Assembly: GCA_030536145.1 (NCBI GenBank)
Contig: JAUNQN010000025.1
Span: 1 to 41,121 of the forward strand
Source of the DNA: Akkermansia sp.
GTDB taxonomy: Bacteria; Verrucomicrobiota; Verrucomicrobiia; Verrucomicrobiales; Akkermansiaceae
Direction: 5' to 3'
DNA: 41,121 bases
The notes under the pieces were generated by a model. The model saw only the letters and a list, made by a program, of their open reading frames with translations, had not been told where the DNA came from and did no database searches. This document shows, piece by piece, positions 23,185-32,044 of the stretch. How positions within the stretch are numbered: position 1 is the stretch's first letter; each line of letters begins with the position of its first letter. The translations under genes were made by a program, and so were the position numbers.

Positions 23185-24300
23185 CTACACGCGCAGCATG
23201 ATACCGCGGCGGCGCAGCAGCTCCAGCAGGCCCCAGAGCAGCAGGAAAGAAAGGCCGTGGAACACCGCAGGGCCGCACTCCCCGCACTGCGCAGCCAGCC
23301 CGCTGAACAGCGGCTGCGCTATGCCCCACCAGAAGGGGTGCCCACCCACGCCCGGCATTTCTGCCAGCATGTAGGCCAGTATGGTATTGGTGCCGAAGGC
23401 GCGCAGCGGCATGCTGATGCGCGCCGTGGGCAGCCCCGTATCACACAGCAGGTGGAATGCCGCCAGCAGCAGCAGGCACCAGCCGCCGCTCCACAGCACC
23501 ATGGTGGTGGTGAACAGGTGCTTGATGAGCGGCGTATCTGCCTCCAGCAGCAGGGCCGCACCCAGGCAGGCCGCACCCGCCAAAGCCAGGGAGCACGCGG
23601 CTCCCGCCGGGCGGAGCAGGCGCAGGCACTGCCCGCCCAGCACGCCCATGAGCGTGAGCCCGCCGAAGGCCAGGGAGCTGAGAATCCACGTGTAGGGCGT
23701 GCCGTCCTGCCAGCGGCCCTGCAGCGTGCAGTCTATGTAGCGGGCCAGGTTGTCATACGGCAGGAAACGCCCGCCCTCATGCCCGTCATAGGGAATGAAG
23801 CGCATGGCGGCCCAGTATAGCGCCAGGCAGCAGATGCAGCCTGCCGCCTGCGTGCGTACGCCGCCCCACAGCAGGAACAGGGCAGAGATGAGATAGCCCG
23901 CCGCTATGGCGTGCAGCGTGTTGCAGAACAGGCTCATGTGCGCCGTGTCAAACCCCAGCAGGTGCCCCTGCACCACCATGCCCAGCAGGAACAGCACCAC
24001 CACGCGCCGCAGCACGCGCAGCGCCGTGCACCACCGCCAGCGCGCGCCGCCCTTCTCCCGGTACTTGGCAAAGGCAAAGGGCATGGAGCAGCCCACAATG
24101 AAGATGAACAGCGGCATCACCATATCCCAGCAGGTAAAGGCACCGCCCCAGTCCGCATGCGTGAACTGCTGCGCCACAGCCTGCGGCAGCTCCCCGCCCC
24201 AGGCCAGCTGCAGCAGCTCCCGCAGAAGCTCCGCACCGCCTGCCAACAGCGCCATGTCCAGTCCCCGCAGGGTGTCTATGCTGGTAATCCGCTTGTTCAT
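23185..24300 (-). CDS. Heparan-alpha-glucosaminide N-acetyltransferase-like membrane protein (DUF5009/NagX type)
   Basis: 371 residues with about ten hydrophobic segments. It opens with the family signature TSIDTLRGLDMALL (residues 6-19). The segment FTHADWGGAFTCWDMVMPLF (47-66) followed by IFIVG corresponds to the region of human HGSNAT containing the active-site His (H48 here). In lysosomes HGSNAT moves acetyl from cytosolic acetyl-CoA across the membrane to terminal alpha-glucosamine. Bacterial relatives such as NagX sit in GlcNAc-use loci and are poorly characterised. The gene lies just downstream of GH89, on the same strand, but after that gene's terminator. I chose ATG 24300 because it opens the conserved motif; no Shine-Dalgarno is seen. 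Confidence 0.8.
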   Translation of the reverse strand: MNKRITSIDTLRGLDMALLAGGAELLRELLQLAWGGELPQAVAQQFTHADWGGAFTCWDMVMPLFIFIVGCSMPFAFAKYREKGGARWRWCTALRVLRRVVVLFLLGMVVQGHLLGFDTAHMSLFCNTLHAIAAGYLISALFLLWGGVRTQAAGCICCLALYWAAMRFIPYDGHEGGRFLPYDNLARYIDCTLQGRWQDGTPYTWILSSLAFGGLTLMGVLGGQCLRLLRPAGAACSLALAGAACLGAALLLEADTPLIKHLFTTTMVLWSGGWCLLLLAAFHLLCDTGLPTARISMPLRAFGTNTILAYMLAEMPGVGGHPFWWGIAQPLFSGLAAQCGECGPAVFHGLSFLLLWGLLELLRRRGIMLRV

Positions 24301-24343
24301 GGTGCGCATGGTACCACAGGAAACGCACCGCGTAAACAACAAA

Positions 24344-24373
24344 CGCCCCCGCTGACATGGGCCGGCGGGGGCG
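24344..24373 (-). terminator. Intrinsic terminator of the GH89 gene
   Basis: Perfect 9-bp stem CGCCCCCGC / GCGGGGGCG with a 12-base loop; on the minus strand it is followed by TTTGTTGTTT. It separates GH89 from the acetyltransferase-like gene. Confidence 0.7.
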
Positions 24374-24402
24374 GTGATAGGCGCGGATTGCTGCCGCGCG
24401 GT

Positions 24403-26958
24403 TTACTTCTTGGCGGGAATAAGCTCCACGGCACCGTTAGACTGGGTGCCGCCCACGGTGCGCACGCGGGCAAAGATGTAGCAGCCGTTGTTGCCGGAGG
24501 TGCCGGCGGGCACGGTGAAGCGGTAGCTGTTGTTGCTGCTGGGGGTGCCGGCGGTGCCGTCCTGCTTCACGCGGGCGGTCACCTCGCCGTCCATCTCCAC
24601 GCGCACCTCACTGATTTCCAGCTTGTGGTTGCCGCTGGTAAAGCGGAAGCGGATGCCGCCGGACTCGCGGATATCAGATGCGGAGACGGGCCAGGAGACT
24701 TCCTTCCACTCGGTGGAAACCATATCCGGGGACCAGGCGCCCACCTGCTTGCCCGCGCCGGGAGCCAGTGCGGCCTCCGTGACGGCGGAGGTCTCCTTGA
24801 TGAGCCTGACGGCGGACTTGGCGGGGTTCTTGTAGGTCTCCACGGGGCTCACGCCCTTGCTCTTGGTCACCCAGTCCAGCTCCCACTTCTGCACGTCCAC
24901 CTTGTCTGCGGGGTTGTAGCGGCCCTTCAGGTTCTGCCGGCGGCGCGGCAGGTAGTAGTCGCGGATAAGGCCAGACCAGATGCGGGCGGAATAGTCGTCC
25001 ACGGGCTGGCCGGCGCGCACGCCCCAGATGGAGACAATGCGCTTGGCGTTCATCTCGTAGTAGTCCGTGAGCTTCCGGTCACCGTTGCCGTGCTTGCGGG
25101 CAAAGTCCACCCAGCGCTCCAAGCGCCACAGCGGGTGGGATTCCAGCAGCCTGTCCATGGCCAGCATGTATTTCTCCACATCCTTCTCAATCTCCCTGGA
25201 GCGGTCCAGGTCACCCTCCTGGATGGCCTTCTCACTGGCGATGACGAGGGTTTCCACCTTGCCTGCCAGGTAGGCGGCGGCGTACTCCAGCAGGTCCACG
25301 GTGTACAGTGGGCTGTCCTTGTAGCGGTCTGCGGCGGCGGCAAAGCTCTCTATAGCCTTGTAGAATTCCGCGTTGGTGTTGATGGACCCCTTGCGGGCGC
25401 CGGAGAGGGAGAACTGCCAGTTGTAGCGCGGGTGGTCGGTAAAGGAGCCGTAGGCAGACTTGCACATCAGCTCCCAGAACTTGGCGATGTCCGCATCCTT
25501 GGCAGCGGCCTTGCCGTAGCGGCACACGGAGTAGTTGTTGAGCCACTTCTGCAGGTCTATCTGCTTCTCGGACCAGGCGGCATCCGCCACCAGCTCGTAG
25601 AGCACCTGGTTGTTCTCAATGCCTTCCGGGGCCATGCCGTGGCCCACCAGCCGGCCCTTCTTGGGGGACTCCAGTGCCTTCAGGTGGCCGTTGGCATAGA
25701 ACTCCAGTATGCCGGTAAGGCCGCACTTGCCGCCCATGTTGGGAATCACGCTGTAAATCCACGGCTTGTTCATGAACCCGTCGTAGAACTCCCAATTCAC
25801 GCCGTTCTTCCAGCGGCACTCCGTGTAGTCCACAGCCTCGTCCAGCAGCATCATCTTGTCGTCCGGCACCTTGGATACCAGGGCCGCCAGCGTCTTCTTG
25901 TCCCAGATGTTGCGCTGGAAACCGAACATCCAGCCCTGCATGAACCACACGGCATCCGGGTTGGCATCCCGGATGGAGCTGTACACCGCATCCCCGTACT
26001 GCGCCATCAGCTCATAGCGCTCCGGCGTGCCGTGCGGGGGGAACGGTACCTCCATCTCGTTGAAACTGTCGATGCAGTAGTGGCTGCACTTGCCGAATTC
26101 CTTCTCCCACTCCTGGATGAACATGGTGCCGATTTCCTTGAAAATCGGCTGGTCCGGTGTCACCATCCAGTTGCAGTAGTGGCCGTTGCACCAGCTGGTT
26201 TTCACCAGCTTCACCTCCGGCTTCACGCGCTTGAGCGCCTCCGGCACAAAGCCGGCAAAACCGGGGCAAACGGGGGTCATGTCCAGGTCCCGCATGCGTT
26301 TGAGTATCTTGTGCTGCAGGGCGACCTGGTCCTTGTGCCACTCCTGCGGCATGGGGCCGTCCACCCCGCTGATGTTGCCCATGCGCATCCACGGCAGATG
26401 GGCCGGGCCCACCAGGTAGCCCTGTATCTCCTCTTCCGTGAGCCCCAGGCGCTTGAACACGCGGGCGGTGATGGCCTCCTGCGCCACCAGCGCCAGCGGC
26501 ATGTTGATGCCGTGCAGGGCCATGTAGTCAATCTCCTGTTCCCAGCGCTTCCAGTCCCAGTACGGCAGGGTGTAGCCATAGGTCACCACGTTAAAGCAGT
26601 AGCGGTACCGGAAGGGGGTGCTGCCCTGAGTCTTGAAATCAGCCTTCCAGGCACCGGGCTCCACGCGGTTGCCGCTCCAGCTGTTGATGCCCAGCCCCTG
26701 CTCCTTGAGCGCGGCATAGAACCCGTGGCAGAGCGCCACGGGGGAGTTGCCGCTCACCACCACGGTGCCATCCTGCACCTGCACGGTGTAGCGCTCCTTG
26801 TCCCCCTTGGGCAGGGCCTGGAGCTTGAAGGGAATCAGGTCCCCGGCAAAGCGCTTGATGACCTTGCCGGCTGGCTTGCATATATCTGCCTGGTCCTGTG
26901 CGCCGAAGGAAAGGGCGGCAGCAGCCAGGCAGAATGTCGTTGTTATGGTTCGGAACAT
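24403..26958 (-). CDS. Secreted alpha-N-acetylglucosaminidase, family GH89
   Basis: 851 residues. Signal peptide MFRTITTTFCLAAAALSFGA, a small N-terminal domain (about 25-110), the (beta/alpha)8 catalytic domain and an all-helical C-terminal part, as in human NAGLU. The catalytic acid is in YCIDSFNEMEVP (E301; NAGLU E316), and the nucleophile is in GHGMAPEGIENN (E445; NAGLU E446). An extra C-terminal beta-sandwich (about 740-851, containing a probable F5/8-type carbohydrate-binding fold) is present. GH89 releases terminal alpha-GlcNAc, for example the alpha-1,4-GlcNAc caps of gastric mucin or, after N-acetylation, heparan sulfate ends. I chose ATG 26958 because it opens the signal peptide. 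Own promoter and terminator. Confidence 0.95.
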   Translation of the reverse strand: MFRTITTTFCLAAAALSFGAQDQADICKPAGKVIKRFAGDLIPFKLQALPKGDKERYTVQVQDGTVVVSGNSPVALCHGFYAALKEQGLGINSWSGNRVEPGAWKADFKTQGSTPFRYRYCFNVVTYGYTLPYWDWKRWEQEIDYMALHGINMPLALVAQEAITARVFKRLGLTEEEIQGYLVGPAHLPWMRMGNISGVDGPMPQEWHKDQVALQHKILKRMRDLDMTPVCPGFAGFVPEALKRVKPEVKLVKTSWCNGHYCNWMVTPDQPIFKEIGTMFIQEWEKEFGKCSHYCIDSFNEMEVPFPPHGTPERYELMAQYGDAVYSSIRDANPDAVWFMQGWMFGFQRNIWDKKTLAALVSKVPDDKMMLLDEAVDYTECRWKNGVNWEFYDGFMNKPWIYSVIPNMGGKCGLTGILEFYANGHLKALESPKKGRLVGHGMAPEGIENNQVLYELVADAAWSEKQIDLQKWLNNYSVCRYGKAAAKDADIAKFWELMCKSAYGSFTDHPRYNWQFSLSGARKGSINTNAEFYKAIESFAAAADRYKDSPLYTVDLLEYAAAYLAGKVETLVIASEKAIQEGDLDRSREIEKDVEKYMLAMDRLLESHPLWRLERWVDFARKHGNGDRKLTDYYEMNAKRIVSIWGVRAGQPVDDYSARIWSGLIRDYYLPRRRQNLKGRYNPADKVDVQKWELDWVTKSKGVSPVETYKNPAKSAVRLIKETSAVTEAALAPGAGKQVGAWSPDMVSTEWKEVSWPVSASDIRESGGIRFRFTSGNHKLEISEVRVEMDGEVTARVKQDGTAGTPSSNNSYRFTVPAGTSGNNGCYIFARVRTVGGTQSNGAVELIPAKK

Positions 26959-26986
26959 GTTATGTGCGGTGCGTTTGTGCGCGTAC

Positions 26987-27015
26987 AAGATACAGGCCCG
27001 TCGGCGGCATGTCAA
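26987..27015 (-). promoter_or_regulatory. Promoter of the GH89 gene
   Basis: On the minus strand: consensus -35 TTGACA (27010-27015), 17-base spacer, -10 TATCTT (26987-26992). The ATG follows 28 bases later, giving a leader of about 20 bases without a clear Shine-Dalgarno. Confidence 0.7.
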
Positions 27016-27044
27016 CCGAAAAGCCCCGGTCCGGCGCTGGAAAG

Positions 27045-27079
27045 CGACAAAACCGGCCTGGCGTTTGCCAGGCCGGTTT
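27045..27079 (-). terminator. Intrinsic terminator of the GH95 gene
   Basis: Perfect 13-bp stem AAACCGGCCTGGC / GCCAGGCCGGTTT with a GTTT loop; on the minus strand TTTTGTCG follows. It lies 55 bases after the GH95 stop and just before the GH89 promoter. Confidence 0.8.
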
Positions 27080-27133
27080 GGGAATACGGCGCGCGCGGGG
27101 CGCACGCACTAACTTGATTTGCACACCAGGGCC

Positions 27134-29656
27134 TTACTTCTTCTTCTTGGCGGATGCCTTGTCGGCAGCCATGGTGGTGGGGGTAACCTTGGTGGTCTCG
27201 CCGTTCACCACAACCTTGACGGCCTTGGGCTTCTCATCCGTGGTGGTAAGGCTGTACTCCGTCACCTTGCCATCCTTCCAGGTCATGTCCACGGTGATGT
27301 TGCCGCGGGCACGGATGCCCTTGATGGAGCCGTTGGGCCACTCCTTGGGCAGGGCGGGCAGCAGCTCGATCTGGCCGGCATGGGACTGGATGAAGATTTC
27401 GCTCATGCCGCCGGTCATGCCGTAGGTGCCGTCCATCTGCATGGGGGGATGGTTGCCGAACATGTTGTCCAGCAGGTTGTACTGGATATAGCCGCTGACC
27501 ATCTCGTAAGCCTTCTCGTTGTTGCCGAAGCGGGCCCAGAGGGCGGTGCGCCAGGGCCAGGTCCAGCTGCGGCGGTTGTCGCCGCTCATGCCGCGGAGCT
27601 CCAGGCTCTTCTCTGCAGCGGCGGCAAACTCCGGGGTCTTGACCTTGCTGATGGTGGTACCGGGGAACACGCCGATGAGGTGGGAGGTGTGGCGGTGACC
27701 GGTGACCATGTTGGGGCGGTCCACCACCCACTCCTGCAGGTAGCCGCCGGGGGCCACCTTGTTGCCGACGAGGCGGTCGCGCTTCTCGATGAGGCCCTTG
27801 GCCCAGGCCTCGTCCACGCCCAGCACCTTGGCAGCCTTGGCGGTGTTGTCGAAGAGCTCCCAGATGAGCTGCTGGTCATGCATGCAGCAGTCCTCCACGG
27901 GGCCCTGCTCATGGGACCAACCGTTCGGGGAGACAAGGGAACCCTTCTTGATGCCCTTGAGCTCCGGGTGGTCGGCCACGGTAAGGTCATTCTTGCCGTT
28001 GTTGGTCTTCAGGCCTGCGCCGTCCTCGCCAATCTCCTTGAGAGAGGTCTCCCAGAACTCGCAGATGCCCTTGAGGATGGGATAGCCGGTCTCCTTCAGG
28101 AACTTCTTGTCCTTGGTGAACTGGTAGTGGTCCCACACATGCAGGGCGTACCAGGCGTTCACCGGGGGATTCCACTTCACCCAGCCGCCGCCGCCCCAGA
28201 TATTCTGGGAAATGCGGGTGGTCCAGCCCTTCTTGTCGGCGCCGAACTCCTTCTGGGTCATGTTGTGCAGGGGCTCCTCCATGGCCTTCATGAAGTCGAT
28301 GAAGGGCATGTGGCACTCGGAGAGGTTGGCCACCTCTGCGCCCCAGTAGCACATCTGCAGGTTGATGTTGTTGTGGTAGTCGCTACCCCAGGCGGCATGC
28401 ACCTTGTCGTTCCAGATACCCTGGAGGGTGAGCGGCAGGTTGCCGGGGCGGGAACCGGCGATGAGCATGTAGCGGCCGTACTGGTACACCAGGGACTCAA
28501 GCTCAGGGTCCTTCTTGTCCTTCTTGTACTTGTCGATGCGCATATCGGTGGGCAGCTTGGCGGTCTCGGGGTCCGTCTTGCCCAGGTCGATGCTCATGCG
28601 GTTGTACAGGGCCTTGTGGTTGGCGATGTGGGCCTTGCGGATATCAGCCAGTTTCTTGCCGGAGATGGCGGCAAGGATGGCCTTGTTCTTGGCGGCGGGG
28701 TCGCCGCCCTTCCAGTCGGCCTTGAAGCTCTCCTTGTAGTCCGTGGCCAGGGAGACGTAAACCTCCACGCTGTCGGCACCCTTCACCGTGATGTAGGGGA
28801 TGCCCTGCCCGTCGAACTTGGGGCGGGTGCCGTCGCCGCCGCCCTCGTACTCCATCTTCACATCATGGGAGGAGCCGGTGATGGTGGCGGAGCCGCCGGT
28901 GGTGCGCACCTGCATGCGGCCCTCGAACTTCTCTCCGTTGGCCAGGGTGCCGCTCATGATGATGGTATCCGTGCCGGAGGTGCTGAAGGAGACGGAGTGG
29001 CAGGGGGTAAGGCCAATCTTGGCATTCAGGCTGCCGGCCTTGTCCACCTTGGCGGTGTACACCAGCACGTCGTCCGGGTGGCTCACAAAGCACTCGCGGG
29101 TGTGGCGCACGCCGCCGTTGGTGAAATCCACCGTGGCAATACCCTTCTTGAGATCCAGGGCACGGCTGTACTTGCCGGTGTCATCGCCCTTGATGTCGTC
29201 GAACTCCAGGAAAAGGTTGCCGAAAGGCTGGAAAGAACCGAACTGGTCCTTGTTGGAGGTGGGTCCGTAGGCATATCCGCTGCCGTTGTTGGGCAGGTTG
29301 GGACCGCCGGTCCACAGGGAAACCTCGTTCAGGTTCACGCGCTCGCGGTGGTCGCCGCCGAAGATGGTGCCGCCCACGCGGCCGTTGCCGATGGGGAGGG
29401 ACTGGGATTCCCAGGTGTCGCCGGTCTTCTTGCCCACGGCGCCGGTGGCGCAGTAGTTGCTGTTCACGGCCAGGGCATCCTGCCCGCCGCCGCCGTAGTT
29501 GCCGCAGGGGGTCTTGCCGGAAGCCCACGGTACGGACATATCCGTGACAACGGCGGGCTGGGCGTACCACAGGCAGTCAGTCGCCGGGTAATCCGCCATG
29601 GCCGCAGGGGCCAGGAAGCTCAGCGTGACGCAAAGGGGTAATGTATTCTTTTGCAT
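27134..29656 (-). CDS. Secreted alpha-L-fucosidase, family GH95
   Basis: 840 residues. A signal peptide (MQKNTLPLCVTLSFLAPAAMA) precedes the N-terminal beta domain with the family hallmarks LPIGNGRVGG (87-96) and LNEVSLWTGGP (109-119), then the (alpha/alpha)6 barrel. Residues matching the catalytic set of Bifidobacterium AfcA (N421, N423, E566, D766) are N430 and N432 in YHNNINLQM, E583 in GWSHEQGPVEDC, and D742 in MQMDGTYG. GH95 enzymes invert and mostly cleave terminal alpha-1,2-fucose from H-antigen and mucin glycans. The protein ends in a Lys-rich tail. I chose ATG 29656 for the signal peptide; TATACA six bases before it is a plausible -10 box. Confidence 0.95.
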   Translation of the reverse strand: MQKNTLPLCVTLSFLAPAAMADYPATDCLWYAQPAVVTDMSVPWASGKTPCGNYGGGGQDALAVNSNYCATGAVGKKTGDTWESQSLPIGNGRVGGTIFGGDHRERVNLNEVSLWTGGPNLPNNGSGYAYGPTSNKDQFGSFQPFGNLFLEFDDIKGDDTGKYSRALDLKKGIATVDFTNGGVRHTRECFVSHPDDVLVYTAKVDKAGSLNAKIGLTPCHSVSFSTSGTDTIIMSGTLANGEKFEGRMQVRTTGGSATITGSSHDVKMEYEGGGDGTRPKFDGQGIPYITVKGADSVEVYVSLATDYKESFKADWKGGDPAAKNKAILAAISGKKLADIRKAHIANHKALYNRMSIDLGKTDPETAKLPTDMRIDKYKKDKKDPELESLVYQYGRYMLIAGSRPGNLPLTLQGIWNDKVHAAWGSDYHNNINLQMCYWGAEVANLSECHMPFIDFMKAMEEPLHNMTQKEFGADKKGWTTRISQNIWGGGGWVKWNPPVNAWYALHVWDHYQFTKDKKFLKETGYPILKGICEFWETSLKEIGEDGAGLKTNNGKNDLTVADHPELKGIKKGSLVSPNGWSHEQGPVEDCCMHDQQLIWELFDNTAKAAKVLGVDEAWAKGLIEKRDRLVGNKVAPGGYLQEWVVDRPNMVTGHRHTSHLIGVFPGTTISKVKTPEFAAAAEKSLELRGMSGDNRRSWTWPWRTALWARFGNNEKAYEMVSGYIQYNLLDNMFGNHPPMQMDGTYGMTGGMSEIFIQSHAGQIELLPALPKEWPNGSIKGIRARGNITVDMTWKDGKVTEYSLTTTDEKPKAVKVVVNGETTKVTPTTMAADKASAKKKK

Positions 29657-29797
29657 GGTCTGTGTATAGGTGGTGTGCGCCCACGCACACGGGTACGCGG
29701 GCGAGTGTGCAAACATTATAGGGGGCGGGAGCGGGATGTCAAACGAAAAAGAAGCCCCTCCCCCGCTTTTTACGGAACAGGCTGCAAAAGTTTTTGA

Positions 29798-29825
29798 TTG
29801 CCAAGCAGGGGCAATCTGGTAGTAT
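29798..29825 (+). promoter_or_regulatory. Promoter of the GH36-type gene
   Basis: -35 TTGCCA (29798-29803), 16-base spacer, -10 TAGTAT (29820-29825), ATG at 29838. The region between the divergent GH95 and GH36-type starts (29657-29837) carries both promoters and no gene. Confidence 0.6.
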
Positions 29826-29837
29826 AGCGGGCAACGT

Positions 29838-31910
29838 ATGAAACTCTTCCGTTCTATAGCACTGTTTGTAGCCGCAGCCGGTGTGGCGGCGGCCACCGTG
29901 GATTTTCCCGGCAAGAAACCCGGCTCCGCCAAGGCGGAGGTGACCGCCACGGCGGCCACGCTGGGCAACAAGATGTTCACCGCCAGCTTCAACCAGGGTG
30001 CCAAGGGCATCACCTTCGGCGGGCTGAAACTGGCAGACGGCACAGAGGTGGCCGCCGCCGGCACAGAGATTTTCACCATTACCCTGGAGGGAGGCAAGGT
30101 GCTGCCCGCCAGCAAGATGAAAGCCGAAAACATCACGCTCAAGGAGCTGAAATCAGAATCCAAGGCTGAGCAGCTGGGCCTCCACCACGCAGGCAAGGCG
30201 CTTTCCGCCACCTTCACCGCGCCGGACGGTTCCTTCTCCGTGAAATGGCGTGCCGTGCTGCGCAACGGCTCCCACTACCTGCGCCAGGAGTTCGACATCA
30301 CCGCCAAGAAGGACACGGCCTTTGTCTCCCTGCAGCCGCTGGAGTACCGTATCACCCCGCAGGGGGCGCTCTCCCTTTCCGGCAACACCACCCACGGCCG
30401 CGTGGTGGTGGATGATGCCGTGTTCATCGGCCTGGAAACGCCGATGTCTCTCATGGAAATCAAGGACGGCAGCACCGTGACCGGCACCTGGCAGCGCAAG
30501 GCAGTACTGCCCTCGGGGGAATCCTGGAACGTGTCGTCCGTGCTGGGCTTCTTTGCCCCGGAGCAGCAGCGCCGCTCCTTCCTGGCATACAGCGAGCGTG
30601 AGAGGGCCGTGCCGTACCACCTGTTTGTGCACTACAACGACTGGTACGAGGTGGGTATCCGCCTGCACGACAACAAGGACCCCATGCAGCGCACCACGGA
30701 GAAAATCTCCCTGGACATTGTGCAGAAGTGGCAGAAGGAGATGTATGAGAAGCGCGGCGTGAGCCTGGACGGTTTCGTCATCGACGACGGCTGGGACGAG
30801 TTCAACAGCCTGTGGGATTTCCACAAGGGGTTCCCGAACGGCTTTGCCAAGGTGGCAGAGACAGCCAAGGCCCAGGGGGCCGGCATCGGCACCTGGCTGG
30901 GCCCCGTGGGCGGCTACGGCACCGGCCGCAACTCCCGCATCAAGTTCTGGAACGACAACCACCCCGACAGGAAAATCTCCAATTTCGAGTTCTCCAACAA
31001 GGAATACTTCGACGCCTTTACCGGGCGCTGCAAGCGGATGATCAAGGACTATGACATGTGCTACTTCAAGTTCGACGGCCTCTCCAACCCCGGTTTCCAC
31101 TCCAAGGGCCCCCGCCAGATGGAGGACACGGAGGGCATCATCAGCGTCATCCGGGAGCTGAGAAAGGCCCGCAAGAACCTCTTTGTCAACACCACCTGCG
31201 GTTCCTGGGCCAGCCCGTTCTGGTTCCATTTCTCAGACTGCCTGTGGCGCCAGGAGGACGACTTCAACCGCAAGGGCAACATGGGCGACGACCGCGACAA
31301 GTGGCTTACCTTCCGCGACCGCCTGGTGCATGAGGTGTTTGTGACCGGGGCTCCGCTCTGCCCCATCAACTCCATCATGGTACACGGCACCATCATCACC
31401 AAGAACGGCCCGCCCAACGTGATGAGCAAGTCCCCCGCCAACTGTATCAAGGAGATGCGCTGCTCCTTCGGCAGCGGCTCCGCCCTGCAGGAGCTCTACG
31501 TGGACTACGACCTGATGGACCAGGACAACGGCCGCCTGTGGGACGAGCTGGCAGAGTGCATCAAGTGGGTGCGCCGCAACGAGGATGTGCTGGCGGACAC
31601 CCACTGGGTGGGCGGCAACCCCTGGGACGGCAAGGACGGCGACATATACGGCTGGGCCGCCTGGAACAAGGACAAGAGCACCCTCACGCTCCGCAACTCC
31701 TCCGACAAGGAGAAGACCATGACGACCACTCTCCGCAAGCTGCTGGACATTCCCGCCCATGTGAAGGGCAGCATCCGCATGAAGAGCTCCTTTGCAGACC
31801 AGCGCAAGCTCCCCGGCCTGGTGGATACCGCCGTGGATGTGGACAAGGAGATGGAAATCACGCTCAAGCCCATGGAGGTAATCCTGATGGAAGGCGAGCC
31901 CGCCAAGTGA
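29838..31910 (+). CDS. Secreted GH36-type alpha-galactosidase / alpha-N-acetylgalactosaminidase
   Basis: 690 residues. A signal peptide (1-19) is followed by an N-terminal beta-supersandwich (about 20-290), the barrel (about 300-600) and a C-terminal beta domain. Clan GH-D features: GFVIDDGWDEFN (312-323), the nucleophile Asp in YFKFDGLSNPG (D413) and the acid/base region SDCLWRQEDD (467-475). The nucleophile motif FKFDG differs from the KWDxN of classical GH36, so this is probably a divergent subgroup, and galactose versus GalNAc specificity cannot be read off. The likely role is removal of terminal alpha-Gal or alpha-GalNAc (blood-group B or A type) from mucin glycans. Its truncated paralogue is at 22552. 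Confidence 0.85.
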   Translation: MKLFRSIALFVAAAGVAAATVDFPGKKPGSAKAEVTATAATLGNKMFTASFNQGAKGITFGGLKLADGTEVAAAGTEIFTITLEGGKVLPASKMKAENITLKELKSESKAEQLGLHHAGKALSATFTAPDGSFSVKWRAVLRNGSHYLRQEFDITAKKDTAFVSLQPLEYRITPQGALSLSGNTTHGRVVVDDAVFIGLETPMSLMEIKDGSTVTGTWQRKAVLPSGESWNVSSVLGFFAPEQQRRSFLAYSERERAVPYHLFVHYNDWYEVGIRLHDNKDPMQRTTEKISLDIVQKWQKEMYEKRGVSLDGFVIDDGWDEFNSLWDFHKGFPNGFAKVAETAKAQGAGIGTWLGPVGGYGTGRNSRIKFWNDNHPDRKISNFEFSNKEYFDAFTGRCKRMIKDYDMCYFKFDGLSNPGFHSKGPRQMEDTEGIISVIRELRKARKNLFVNTTCGSWASPFWFHFSDCLWRQEDDFNRKGNMGDDRDKWLTFRDRLVHEVFVTGAPLCPINSIMVHGTIITKNGPPNVMSKSPANCIKEMRCSFGSGSALQELYVDYDLMDQDNGRLWDELAECIKWVRRNEDVLADTHWVGGNPWDGKDGDIYGWAAWNKDKSTLTLRNSSDKEKTMTTTLRKLLDIPAHVKGSIRMKSSFADQRKLPGLVDTAVDVDKEMEITLKPMEVILMEGEPAK

Positions 31911-31965
31911 CACTGTTCCGTCAATCGGGTAGGAGGGCAATCCCCCCTATCCGATAGGCCTCCTG

Positions 31966-32004
31966 CGCCGATGGTATGCTAAAGGCATCCATCGGCGTTT
32001 TTTT
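31966..32004 (+). terminator. Intrinsic terminator of the GH36-type gene
   Basis: CGCCGATGG / CCATCGGCG stem with a 14-base partly paired loop, followed by seven T residues. Confidence 0.85.
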
Positions 32005-32044
32005 GTCCGCATACGCTTCATCCGAACGACCCTGATTCAGGAAT

